Assembly: GCF_013204855.1 (NCBI RefSeq)
Contig: NZ_JABMKZ010000015.1
Span: forward strand, 1 to 64,000
Length of the DNA stretch: 64,000 nucleotides
Source: Paenibacillus alba
Lineage (GTDB): Bacteria; Bacillota; Bacilli; Paenibacillales; NBRC-103111
Direction of reading: 5' to 3'
A program made the translations under genes and the position numbers. Positions 1-8,513 of the stretch are shown piece by piece (position 1 is the first letter of the stretch; each line of letters starts with the position of its first letter). The notes under the pieces are model-generated. The model was not told where the DNA came from. It saw only the letters and a program-made list of their open reading frames with translations, and searched no databases.

Positions 1-223
1 CCATCTTGGTTTCCAACTCCTGAAGGCGTTTAGAATCTTCTATACGCTCACTCACAGAAGGAAGGGATTCCTCACCAAATCTTTCTTTGTAGAACTTAAC
101 CCAGTTCGTGATCGTGCTAGGCGACACTGAATATTTACGTGCAAGGTAAGATAACTTCGTTCCACTGAGTGCCTCTTGAGCTACCTTGATCCGTTGCTCA
201 TCATAAAGGATATTGCTTTTCAT
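1..223 (-). CDS. IS3-family transposase OrfA (partial, runs off left edge)
   Basis: The visible 74 codons give a helix-turn-helix protein of the HTH_Tnp_1 type (MKSNILYDEQRIKVAQ..., then LARKYSVSPSTITNWV), which is the DNA-binding subunit of IS3/IS911-like transposases. The downstream catalytic OrfB would lie left of the window. The ATG at 223 is chosen because a GAGGGGG ribosome site lies about 10 nt upstream; an in-frame ATG at 232 sits directly on that site and is less likely. The protein is cut by the window edge, so whether the element is intact cannot be seen. Confidence in the family is good; the subgroup is not resolved. Confidence 0.8.
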   Translation of the reverse strand, partial: MKSNILYDEQRIKVAQEALSGTKLSYLARKYSVSPSTITNWVKFYKERFGEESLPSVSERIEDSKRLQELETKM

Positions 224-295
224 ACATCTCATTCCCCCTCACCAATATTGTACCTTATTGCATATTGATGACTCCAATCTAATTAGGGGGCTTCA
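1..295 (-). mobile_element. End of an IS3-family insertion sequence
   Basis: The boundary near 295 is inferred in two ways. Read on the minus strand the sequence starts TGAAGCCCCC, the kind of TG-starting terminal repeat expected for IS3 elements. Immediately to the right, a hairpin element that is complete elsewhere in the window is present only as its right half, as if the IS had inserted into it or deleted its left part. The other IS end is outside the window, so the terminal inverted repeat cannot be matched. Confidence 0.5.
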
Positions 296-415
296 GAGAA
301 AAGCCTCAAAAACCTGCACAAACGCAGGAATTTAATCGTTGAGGCTATTCCAAGAGCAAAAAAGATGCACAATTGCAGGTTTAGAGAAAACAACTGGAGC
401 TAGAGCTCACAAAAA
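296..415 (+). repeat. Truncated four-hairpin element (right half)
   Basis: Two 16-nt units, CCTGCACAAACGCAGG (313-328) and GATGCACAATTGCAGG (364-379), start 51 nt apart. They and their flanks are nearly identical to units 3 and 4 of the complete copy at 61722-61899. The left two units are missing, and the breakpoint coincides with the inferred IS3 end. Confidence 0.8.
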
Positions 416-425
416 GTAGAAGGCT

Positions 426-590
426 CATCAAGAGATTATCAAAACCCGTAACAACTATAGTGAAATAGATCCGGACGCTATATTCATACGTTGGAAAGAA
501 GACCACATACAGAACGGCCAGTTTATGTCAGGTTATAATGCACAAATCCGAGCTGCCGGTAATCGAAAAGTAAAAGTAAGTTTGGAATAG
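426..590 (+). pseudogene. Remnant of an IS1182-family transposase
   Basis: The frame through 447-590 reads RNNYSEIDPDAIFIRWKED followed by HIQNGQFMSGYNAQ. This matches the conserved region of IS1182-type transposases around DPDATFMRMKEDH and NGQLKPGYN. Only about 50 codons survive before a stop at 588-590, and no start or other domain is present. A second, more decayed copy sits at 61942-62043, also next to a hairpin element. It is a fossil, not a working gene. Confidence 0.65.
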
Positions 591-626
591 GCACGTTTGA
601 GCCTCTCCGAATCCCAATCAAAAAAA

Positions 627-665
627 GCTGTCCCTCAAGTAGGTTTATCTACTTATGGGACAGCC
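627..665. terminator. Bidirectional rho-independent terminator-like hairpin
   Basis: GCTGTCCC...GGGACAGC arms with an inner AAGTAG/CTACTT extension are flanked by AAAAAA on the left and CCCCCTTTTT on the right. A close relative lies at 62080-62117, so the hairpin appears to travel with the duplicated IS1182-remnant block. Confidence 0.7.
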
Positions 666-720
666 CCCTTTTTGGCATGCTCAGCTTGCTTTCCCGGCGA
701 GGCTGCCTGCTTTGCGTGTT

Positions 721-794
721 GAGCCTGCCTTTTCGGCAGGCTCAGCGGGCATTTGCAGCTTTTTCACCTCTGAGACGGCGTTTGGACTGGCTCA
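721..794. repeat. Single unit of the 112-bp hairpin repeat (family 2)
   Basis: Hairpin with arms GAGCCTGCC/GGCAGGCTC at 721-743, followed 51 nt later (772) by the imperfect hairpin starting GAGACGGCG. The spacer sequence matches the six-unit array at 7785-8437. The stretch 795-980 has no recognisable gene; an 87-codon frame crossing it is repeat-derived. Confidence 0.7.
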
Positions 795-981
795 GCTCGA
801 CTTTGATCGGTTTTGAGCAGCAGTCAGGCGGATGATTAAACTGGAGCCTGTATTCGGTCACATCAAGAAAAACCGTGGATTCAAAAGTTACCTGCTTCGA
901 GGCTTGCCTAAAGTAAGCCTGAACGTCGGGTGGCTTTCGCTTGCCCATAACCTGCCATAGAAAGCAGCAGTAGACGCAAAA

Positions 982-1024
982 AGCACAGGAGTTAAGCAGA
1001 TGCAAGCCGCTTAACTCCTGTGCT
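982..1024 (-). terminator. Rho-independent terminator of the glucanase operon
   Basis: A 16-bp perfect stem (AGCACAGGAGTTAAGC paired with 1009-1024) and an 11-nt loop. In the minus direction it is followed by a T-run. It lies 90 bp downstream of the stop codon at 1115. Confidence 0.8.
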
Positions 1025-1114
1025 CATTTTATAATTCATTTTCCTTGAATATCATCTGTGTCTCGCGTCTTTCATTTTTGCTTACTGGACAGCCCCTTCC
1101 CTTATTAAATTCGC

Positions 1115-1620
1115 TTAGTTAAAAGGAATGGTCACTATAGATTGCTGGCCATTCGCGCTGCTGGCATTCGTGCGCAGCGTTGTGGCTGTGCTGCCGATCG
1201 CATTCCATACGTTAATTCGCACTTTTCCATTCACCAGATTAGCAAAGCTGCCCGCAGATGACTTAAGTCCTTGCCCTTGCGTATAATTCTCCCAATCCAC
1301 TACCGGATTCGTTGCAAAGTAATTGTACGTTTCGGTCCGGTCCCACGTGCCATCGCCGGTAAAATCATACTGCACCTGCACTTGCAGTCCATCTCCTACA
1401 TTTGCTCCTGCATCCACAAATAAATTAAACCCTGTTGCCTTCGAAGCATCATACGTTCCGTTCAATCCTGCTATCAAATACGTTGTCGCATTGGTCGGCG
1501 TCCCGTCGTGGTTGGTTCCCCCCGCGCTTGCGATCGTATTGGTTGTCGCGCCGGTTCCAGCCGCTGCACTAAGCACTCCGCCTGTATTCACATACAGCTT
1601 AGATACCGCTACCCCGCCGC
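1115..1620 (-). repeat. Duplicated C-terminal module, copy A (copy B at 3456-3960)
   Basis: About 500 bp encoding the end of both secreted proteins is nearly identical between the two genes, with only scattered substitutions on visual alignment. Identity falls in the TIG regions further upstream. This points to recent duplication or gene conversion of the carbohydrate-binding module. Confidence 0.85.
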
Positions 1621-3421
1621 TGCTGGTTACCGAGAAAGCTTGGCTATTGCTAGCTGTTCCATTCACGGTTACTACCACATTATAGCTGCCTGCGGCTAAT
1701 CCACTTGGCACCGTCGCTTGAATCGAGGTGCTGCTCCAACTTGTCACAGCAGCGGCTATTGCCCCGAATTTCACCGTCGATGCTCCTTGCGTGCTGCCAA
1801 AATTCGTTCCTGTAATCGTCACGCTCGACCCTGCTGCGCCTGATACTGGACTTAAGCTGGATACGGAGGGCGTTATCGACGCTGAGGTCACCGTAAATGC
1901 TTGTGAATTACTCGCTGCGCCATTCACGTTCGCTACAACCTGATAACTGCCTGCGGCAAGGCCTGACGGTACCACTGCAGTAATCGACGTATTCGACCAG
2001 CTGGTAATTGCCGCTGCTGCCGTACCGAACTTCAGGGTAGATGCGCCTTGCGTCGCCCCAAAGCCTGAGCCGCTAATCGTGACTGCACTCCCCACTGGGC
2101 CAGATGTTGGGTTTATACTGCCAATGCTTAAACTAGTGCCGGTCAAATATTCAGCTGTAAAAGGATTATACCGGGCTATGGCAATAATTAGCCAGCCTGT
2201 GCTCGATACACAGTTCTCCTGCTTCATTTGCCAATAGTTATTGTTCGAGCCCTTTAACGAATAAGGCATTCCACCAAGCAAGGTTCCACTCGTTCCTTGT
2301 TTCTTAATCATTTCATTCAGGATGGAATCCGCTTTGCTTGTATTTCCGTTCATGAAATGCGCCAAAGACATGAATGCAGAGCCTTCAAGCCAAATATCCG
2401 CACATCGATTGCCATTCGGCTGTCCTGTCTGTGTTTGTGCTGGCGCACAATCATATTGCCAGTCAAAATCATATGCCGTCATCATATGCCCTTGACCATC
2501 ATAATCCAAGGTCTGCACATATTTGGGATCTGTTAAGGTTCCTGCTCCATTGGCATTGTCAATAAAAGCGAGGGATTGTTTATAATCTCTTACCCCTGAC
2601 AACCCCAGAGAAAGCACGCCCCAAGGGTTGACATCCATCGGAATTGAAGGATCGAGCAGATTCGTATTATTTTTCCATCCGCCGCTCCAACGTTTAAGTG
2701 TATCGTTCTAAACAACGTTATCCAAAAAGCTTTTCACACCAGCAGCCGCATTATTGTAAGCCGTTGTACGATCCGAAAAGACGTTGGCATAATACTTTAG
2801 AAGGTTATACATGTCTTCATTATGTTCCGTAGAAGTCCATACTTCATCGGTCAAAGCGGGGGGCGCATCCCATGTTGTCTTACCGCCTGATATGCCGCCA
2901 TTCCCCTTTTGAAAAGCAATGCACCAATCCAAGGCTTTCTTGACGGTTGGCCGGTACCTCGTATCGCCATATTTTTTCTCATAGGTCATATAAGCCATAG
3001 CCATCCATGCAATGACTCCGACATGCTGACGAATTTCTTCACCAGCCCCATTGATCCACCAATAGGAATTAATCCACGAACCATTCGGATCTTGGAAATC
3101 CGCCATTTTGCTCAGCAGCTTCTCAGCCCGTACACGATCACCCTTTAACATAAAGGCAATCGCCGCAACACCTTGATCGTAAGTATACGCAACCTGCACG
3201 CGATTCGAGGCATCCCACCAATCGTCGAAGCTGTCAACCATGCCATCGCCTGCGGCACCAATCGTTAAATCCTGCTGCGCCTTTAACCATGTATAGGCAT
3301 CGTCAGAGGCTGCGGATAACGTTGTTGCTGCACTGGCGCCCATGACGGCCGGAAAAACCATGACCAAACACAACAATGCGGATAAAAGCACTTTGATCAA
3401 TTTTCGCTGACGGTGTTTCAT
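1115..3421 (-). pseudogene. Secreted glycosidase-like protein with two TIG domains and a CBM56-like module, split by an in-frame TAG
   Basis: The frame reads from an ATG at 3421 (AAGGTGAG site upstream; an in-frame GTG lies at 3436) to a stop at 1115, with one TAG at 2708-2710 (codon 238) and no frame change. Residues 1-32 are a signal peptide ending ASA. About 30-410 form a Trp-rich helical domain resembling an (alpha/alpha)6 glycosidase barrel; I cannot name the family. Two TIG/IPT domains and a terminal module of about 150 residues follow. That module is almost identical to the end of the GH81 enzyme upstream and resembles the beta-1,3-glucan-binding family CBM56. The gene follows GH81 by 19 bp, so it is in the same operon. 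It is either a recent nonsense pseudogene, a read-through case or a sequencing error; the frame is otherwise undamaged. Confidence 0.75.
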
Positions 3422-3455
3422 ATGCTTTTCACTCACCTTCTATAGGAGATTTCCT

Positions 3456-6400
3456 CTAGTTAAAAGGAATGGTCACTACCGATTGCTGGCCGTTCGCGCT
3501 GCTGGCATTCGTGCGCAGCGTTGTCGCTGTGCTGCCAATTGCATTCCAAACGTTAATTCGAACTTTTCCATTCACCAGATTAGCAAAGCTGCCCGCAGCT
3601 GACTTAAGTCCTTGCCCTTGCGTATAATTCTCCCAATCCACTACCGGATTCGTTGCAAAGTAATTGTACGTTTCGGTCCGGTCCCACGTGCCATCGCCGG
3701 TAAAATCATACTGCACCTGCACTTGCAGTCCATCTCCTACATTCGCTCCTGCATCCACAAATAAATTAAACCCTGTTGCCTTCGTGGCATCATACGTTCC
3801 GTTCAATCCCGCAATCAAATACGTTGTCGCATTGGTTGGTGTCCCGTCGTGGTTCGTTCCCCCCGCGCTTGCGATCGTATTCGTTGTCGCGCCGGTTCCA
3901 GCCGCTCCGCTAAGTACTCCGCCAGTATTCACATACAGCTTCGAAGTTGCGCCACCGCCGCCACCGCTCGTGACCGTGAAGGTCTGGCTATTGCTTGCTG
4001 TGCCATTCACGGTTGCGACCACATTGTAGCTGCCGACAGCCAAGCCGCTTGGCACGGTCGCCGTGATCGATGTACTCGACCAACTCGTTACGGCCGCTGT
4101 TGTTGTACCGAATTTCAAAGTAGATGCGCCTTGCGCTGCACCGAAATTCACCCCGCTGAGCGTAACGCTTGTTCCCACGGTCCCAGAGGCTGGACTTAAG
4201 CTGGTAATTGTCGGATTCGTTCCCGTACCGTTGGACGACGCAATTTCTCCCGCAGGCACACTCATCGTTTTCCCATCCGAGAATGTTACCGTAACCGCAG
4301 AAGTTCCCGCATTATAAGCAACATAGGTACGTACCGTCCCTTTCTTGAACACCCCGTAGGTCGGAATGTTTGCCGTTACGGTTGTATCCACTTGCCCTAA
4401 TGCTGCCATATTGTAAAGAAAACTATACGTATGCGCCTTGCTTTCCCCATCCTCCGGCGTGTAATTCGGGTTCGCGTTGTATAGACTTATCGCCCCGGGA
4501 GCGTCATACAGCGATTGATATTCCCATAAAATATCTGGCCAGCTGGTCCAATGATCGGAGCCAAATTCGGTTTTGAGCTGATTGATAAATGCGCTTGAAT
4601 AGGTTGGATTATTGCCTAAATAAGCTGAAGCTGCGGTGACGGGAAGAATATTAATACCGCGAATTTTTTGAGGATCATCTGTAAACCATGTCGCGTAGAC
4701 CGACTTGCCGCCCCAGATCATCGAAGCATAATTATGATTATAGCCCGCTTTGAAATTCGTATTATTGATATTAAACCAATACTCGTTCACTGCATTGGTT
4801 TCTGTCGTATACAGATAAATGCCTAGATCACGTATCGTTGTATTGCCTGTCGCTTGGCCCCAAAGAATCAAACCAGCCCAAGCGTTAATCCCTTCGGAAG
4901 AAGATTCATTATTGTTTCCGTCTGCGAATTTGGCATCGCCGGATGCCCAAGAGTGCCCTTCATACGGATCAAAATTCCGCAAATATGGAAAACGAGTATC
5001 CGTTCGATCCCAGTTCGCGATATCTTTAATCAATAAATTCACCATCCCACCGAAGTTCGCTTGGGATGCCCAGGTAGGATTGTTTCTCGCCACCTCCGCA
5101 GCAGCGCGAATCCAGTACCCGTAATGAAAATGATGATCATTCAGCGATGAGTCTGATCCGTAACTGGCCGGATAACCAATCAGAGTGCCCCAGTTAGCAT
5201 CATAATAAAAAAGATTATTGCTCTTGCCCGAGGCTACGAAGTTCGCGCTTAGCGTATTTTCTAAATACGACTCAAAGTTACTCGATGCCGCCGTGTTTCC
5301 CACTTGCTGAGAAATAGGCAGCAAATTAGCGATACGCCCCAAATACTTGCCTAACCAGTAGGTATCCGTTGCGCCAACGGTATGATTAGGCTCATTTTTT
5401 ACCGCGTCCACTAAACTTGTTAGCGTTGCTGCTTGATAACCGCCCACGGCTGGCAAAGCAGGCAAAATCCCATTGTACGTTAAGCTTGTCGTAAAGGACG
5501 AACCTGTAACCGTTTTCATTAAACCGCGTACACTATCGTACGTATAAGCCGCAAAAGGCTGTGATGTATTTTTCCATTGGGCTGGATACAGCGCCAAGAT
5601 GGTGCCTGTTTGGCTGCCTTCCATGGCTTGCGTTGTTACTGTGTAGGTTGTGTTTACTTTACTGGCAGAAGCATCGTAAGCAAAGCTGGATTGCGTATTG
5701 GTCACGAATGAATAGCCATACGTTTTGTACGCAGCCAATGTTGCCGCTGTATTGTCTGGGAGCAGCGCAACTGAGAAATAATTTTTGCCTGCCAAGCTAT
5801 TCGTTAAAGTCGTACTTCCAATACCTGTCCACGTCGAACCTGTTGGTCCAAACAACGCATAATGATGACCGTTTACTGTAACACCCAACACGGATGTAGA
5901 GGCGCTGCCCGACCAGATCGTCGGCACCGAGCTAAAAGTCAATTTAGGCGTTCCGCCTACATAGGTGCTGTAGATAAAAGGCAATCCATGACCTGAGGTC
6001 ACACGCATAGTGCCTCCAGCCCCATTATTCCAAAGCATCGAGACCGTCCAGTCGGAAAACCCATCCACCCTCGTATCAGGAAAATTGCTTGTTGCCGTAG
6101 AGCCTAATGTAAAATCATTCGAATAAGCGCCAAACATCGCATCCGCCGATGCCGATTGAACCGGATAACTGACGCCTAAACCACTGGCACCGGCCACAAT
6201 GCCAAAAGGATGCGGAAACATGACATCCGAATACTGATCCCACGCTGCCGAGCTCCACCAATCGTTGGTTGGCATTGCCCCAGTCACATTTGCCGTTTTA
6301 TAAATGGTTCCTTGGGGAGCGATTGCTCCAGCGGGAAGTGTCGTAGTATAACTGCCTGCACCAACGTTTACTGTCGCGGCAGCTGCATGATCAGGCATGG

Positions 6401-6470
6401 AAGCAAATAAGGAAATCAGGAGCACGGTAGACAAACAAGCAGATACTAATTTCGTCTTTCGATTGGACAT
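3456..6470 (-). CDS. Secreted endo-beta-1,3-glucanase, GH81 family, with TIG and CBM56-like modules
   Basis: The 1004-residue product starts with a signal peptide (cleavage near HAAAA, residue about 32). GH81 enzymes hydrolyse internal beta-1,3 linkages of laminarin, curdlan or fungal wall glucan. GH81 hallmarks are visible: an N-terminal beta-sandwich region with NDWWSS, then NDHHFHYGYW near residue 443 with the conserved Asp, and FDPYEGHSW followed by NNNESSSEG near 519 with the paired glutamates. One TIG domain spans about 753-838, and a CBM56-like module about 840-1004 binds glucan by analogy. The start is supported by GGAGGT 7 nt upstream. It is the first gene of a two-gene operon, opposite a LacI regulator with two operators in the shared promoter region, so induction by glucan oligosaccharides is likely. 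Confidence 0.92.
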   Translation of the reverse strand: MSNRKTKLVSACLSTVLLISLFASMPDHAAAATVNVGAGSYTTTLPAGAIAPQGTIYKTANVTGAMPTNDWWSSAAWDQYSDVMFPHPFGIVAGASGLGVSYPVQSASADAMFGAYSNDFTLGSTATSNFPDTRVDGFSDWTVSMLWNNGAGGTMRVTSGHGLPFIYSTYVGGTPKLTFSSVPTIWSGSASTSVLGVTVNGHHYALFGPTGSTWTGIGSTTLTNSLAGKNYFSVALLPDNTAATLAAYKTYGYSFVTNTQSSFAYDASASKVNTTYTVTTQAMEGSQTGTILALYPAQWKNTSQPFAAYTYDSVRGLMKTVTGSSFTTSLTYNGILPALPAVGGYQAATLTSLVDAVKNEPNHTVGATDTYWLGKYLGRIANLLPISQQVGNTAASSNFESYLENTLSANFVASGKSNNLFYYDANWGTLIGYPASYGSDSSLNDHHFHYGYWIRAAAEVARNNPTWASQANFGGMVNLLIKDIANWDRTDTRFPYLRNFDPYEGHSWASGDAKFADGNNNESSSEGINAWAGLILWGQATGNTTIRDLGIYLYTTETNAVNEYWFNINNTNFKAGYNHNYASMIWGGKSVYATWFTDDPQKIRGINILPVTAASAYLGNNPTYSSAFINQLKTEFGSDHWTSWPDILWEYQSLYDAPGAISLYNANPNYTPEDGESKAHTYSFLYNMAALGQVDTTVTANIPTYGVFKKGTVRTYVAYNAGTSAVTVTFSDGKTMSVPAGEIASSNGTGTNPTITSLSPASGTVGTSVTLSGVNFGAAQGASTLKFGTTTAAVTSWSSTSITATVPSGLAVGSYNVVATVNGTASNSQTFTVTSGGGGGATSKLYVNTGGVLSGAAGTGATTNTIASAGGTNHDGTPTNATTYLIAGLNGTYDATKATGFNLFVDAGANVGDGLQVQVQYDFTGDGTWDRTETYNYFATNPVVDWENYTQGQGLKSAAGSFANLVNGKVRINVWNAIGSTATTLRTNASSANGQQSVVTIPFN

Positions 6471-6595
6471 TATTCTACCTCCGATTTTTAATGTAAAACG
6501 AAGTTTAGATAAGAATTTGCCATCCTTTTATACAAGCCTTAATTTCACCTCCTCACTTCTATTTGAATGTGTAAGGCTAAAGCTGAAAGGAATTA

Positions 6596-6609
6596 CGAAA
6601 GCGCTTTCG
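6596..6609. promoter_or_regulatory. LacI-family operator O1
   Basis: Perfect 14-bp palindrome CGAAAGCGCTTTCG with the central CG typical of LacI-family sites. It lies between the GH81 gene and the divergent LacI gene. It also resembles a cre site, so CcpA binding is an alternative. Confidence 0.7.
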
Positions 6610-6671
6610 AATTCAACGATACTACATTTTTTTCCATAAATCAATGCTTAAAAGAAAACTTTCTCGATTTA

Positions 6672-6685
6672 CGAAACCGCTTTCG
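6672..6685. promoter_or_regulatory. LacI-family operator O2
   Basis: CGAAACCGCTTTCG, one central substitution from O1. The centre is 76 bp from O1, compatible with DNA looping or with separate control of the two divergent promoters. The LacI gene starts at 6762. Confidence 0.65.
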
Positions 6686-6761
6686 AAATCACGGATTTTG
6701 TATTATGATAGGCTATAATATAATCATTGTAAAAGTAGATAATCGAGGGGTTATTTTCCTA

Positions 6762-7781
6762 ATGACGACCATATACGAAATTGCCAAACACGCTGGTGTA
6801 TCCATTTCAACCGTTTCCAAAGCTTTAAATGGCTATGCCGACATTAGTCCCAAAACACGAGCGAAAATACAAGAGATCATCAAAGAACTCAAGTATCAGC
6901 CCAATGCCACAGCAAGAGGCTTAGCCACCAAACGCTCCTATATGATCGGTGCTTTTTTTCAGGATGATCTCAATTATGGATTTTTCCATCCATTTCTACA
7001 TACGCTTTTAGAAAATTTCAAAGATGCTGTTGGGAGAAACGGTTATGATATCGTTTTTTTCACGAACACGGTTGCCCATGGAGGTCCTGACGATTATGAA
7101 GCCCGCGCCAAGCACCGGAATGTCGACGGTATCCTGCTTCTAGGGATTCATAAAGATGATCCTAAATTAGTGTCCTTGCAAGCAAGCAGCATCCCGATTA
7201 TGTCGATAGATATGGATTTATCCGGCCCCAAAGTTGGTTATGTAACCTCGGATAACAGAGGGGGAGCCATCCGTGCAGTTGAACATCTAATTGCTCTAGG
7301 GCATCAACGAATCGGGTTCATCGGTGACTGTTTCTCCACACAAGTGGGTCATGAGCGATTCTTGGGGTACCAGCACACGATGCAGAAGCACGGTTTAACT
7401 GTTCAAGCGGAATGGATTACGCAAGGAAATTTTAGCGAGGAAAGCGGTTATACCGCTGCCAGAGATATTCTCCAGTTGACTCCGTGTCCAACGGCTATTT
7501 TCTGTATCTCGGATTCGATGGCGATCGGGGCCATGAAGGCTGTCCGCGAGCACGGATGGCAAGTGGGTGTTGATATCTCGATTGTTGGTTTTGATGATAT
7601 TGCCATGGCCAGCCATGTACATCCTCCTCTAACCACGATTCGTCAAAATAAAGAGGAAATGGGCACACGGGCTGCTTTGGTCTTGGTCGATTTAATAGAA
7701 AAAGATGAAACCCCCTCCTCCGCTTTCTCCATCCCCACAGAGCTCATCATTCGTGAAAGCACCGGAGCTGCTAGATCGTAG
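6762..7781 (+). CDS. LacI/GalR-family transcriptional regulator
   Basis: The 339-residue protein starts with the classic LacI HTH (TIYEIAKHAGVSISTVSKALN, residues 2-22) and the hinge helix near residue 50. A periplasmic-binding-protein-like sugar domain of the Peripla_BP_3 type follows to the C-terminus. The start at 6762 is chosen because the HTH begins there and GAGGGG lies 11 nt upstream; the longer open frame from 6567 would place both operators inside coding sequence. It is divergent from the GH81 operon and separated by two matching operators, so it most likely represses the operon and itself until a glucan-derived sugar binds. The ligand is inferred from neighbours only. Confidence 0.88.
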   Translation: MTTIYEIAKHAGVSISTVSKALNGYADISPKTRAKIQEIIKELKYQPNATARGLATKRSYMIGAFFQDDLNYGFFHPFLHTLLENFKDAVGRNGYDIVFFTNTVAHGGPDDYEARAKHRNVDGILLLGIHKDDPKLVSLQASSIPIMSIDMDLSGPKVGYVTSDNRGGAIRAVEHLIALGHQRIGFIGDCFSTQVGHERFLGYQHTMQKHGLTVQAEWITQGNFSEESGYTAARDILQLTPCPTAIFCISDSMAIGAMKAVREHGWQVGVDISIVGFDDIAMASHVHPPLTTIRQNKEEMGTRAALVLVDLIEKDETPSSAFSIPTELIIRESTGAARS

Positions 7782-7784
7782 TTT

Positions 7785-8437
7785 CAGCTGCCGTTTTCGG
7801 CTGGCTCGGTTCGGTTTTGATTGGTCTTGGGCCTTCATCGAACCTGAGCCTGCCTTTTTGGCAGGCTCAGTGGGGGTTTGCAGCTTTTCTACCTCTGAGA
7901 CGGCGTTTTTGGCTGGCTCGGTTCGGTTTTGATTGGTTTTGTGCATTCATCGAGCTTGAGCCTGCCTTTTAGGCAGGCTCAGCGGGGGTTTGCAGTTTTT
8001 CCACCTCCGAGACGGCGTTTTCGGCTGGCTCGGTTCGGTTTTGATCGGTTTTGTGCATTCATCGAGCTTGAGCCTGCCTTTTTAGCAGGCTCAGCAGTGG
8101 TTTGCAGCTTTTCCACCTCCGAGACGGCGTTTTCGGCTGGCTCGGTTCGGTTTTGATCGGTTTTGATCGGTTTTGGGCCTTCTTCGAGCTTGAGCCTGCC
8201 TTTTTGGCAGGCTCAGCGGGGGTTTGCAGTTTTTCACCTCTGAGACGCCGTTTTTGGCTGGCTCGGTTCGGTTTTGATCGGTTTTGGGCACTCATCGAGC
8301 TTGAGCCTGCCTTTTTGGCAGGCTCAGCGGGGGTTTGCAGTTTTTCCACCTCCGAGACGCCGTTTTTGGCTGGCTCGGTTCGGTTTTTATCGGTTTTGGG
8401 CACTCATCGAGCTTGAGCCTGCCTTTTTGGCAGGCTC
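7785..8437. repeat. Tandem 112-bp hairpin array (family 2, six units)
   Basis: GC-rich hairpins with arms GAGCCTGCC/GGCAGGCTC start at 7846, 7958, 8070, 8192, 8303 and 8415. Imperfect hairpins starting GAGACGGCG (or a relative) start at 7785, 7897, 8009, 8121, 8242 and 8354. Gaps alternate 61 and 51 nt except for one 10-nt internal duplication near 8160. The array begins directly after the LacI stop codon and ends before the stop of the convergent aldolase gene, so it fills a transcription-convergence gap. Open frames across it are repeat artefacts. Confidence 0.9.
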
Positions 8438-8513
8438 AGCGGAGTTTTGCAGCTTTCCACCGCTGATGCCGTAGCGTCTCTGGCGACAAGCGTCCGTCTA
8501 GCCGAAATATCGG

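Noticed and set aside
742..1005. 87-codon open frame on the minus strand
   Set aside because: It runs through the 112-bp hairpin unit and into the operon terminator, has no family resemblance and no ribosome site; repeat-derived.
6494..6541. Possible short leader peptide before GH81 (TTG start after a GGAGGTG)
   Set aside because: Fifteen codons, rare start, no regulatory codons; a ribosome-site look-alike is expected by chance in this purine-rich leader.
7785..8437. Possible CRISPR array
   Set aside because: Unit length (112 bp), near-identical spacers and hairpin arms do not fit repeat/spacer structure, and no cas genes are near.
7692..8474. Several open frames rich in EPAKKAGS and EPAFLAGS-like repeats on both strands
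   Set aside because: They are translations of the hairpin array; identical motifs appear in several frames and strands, which marks them as artefacts.
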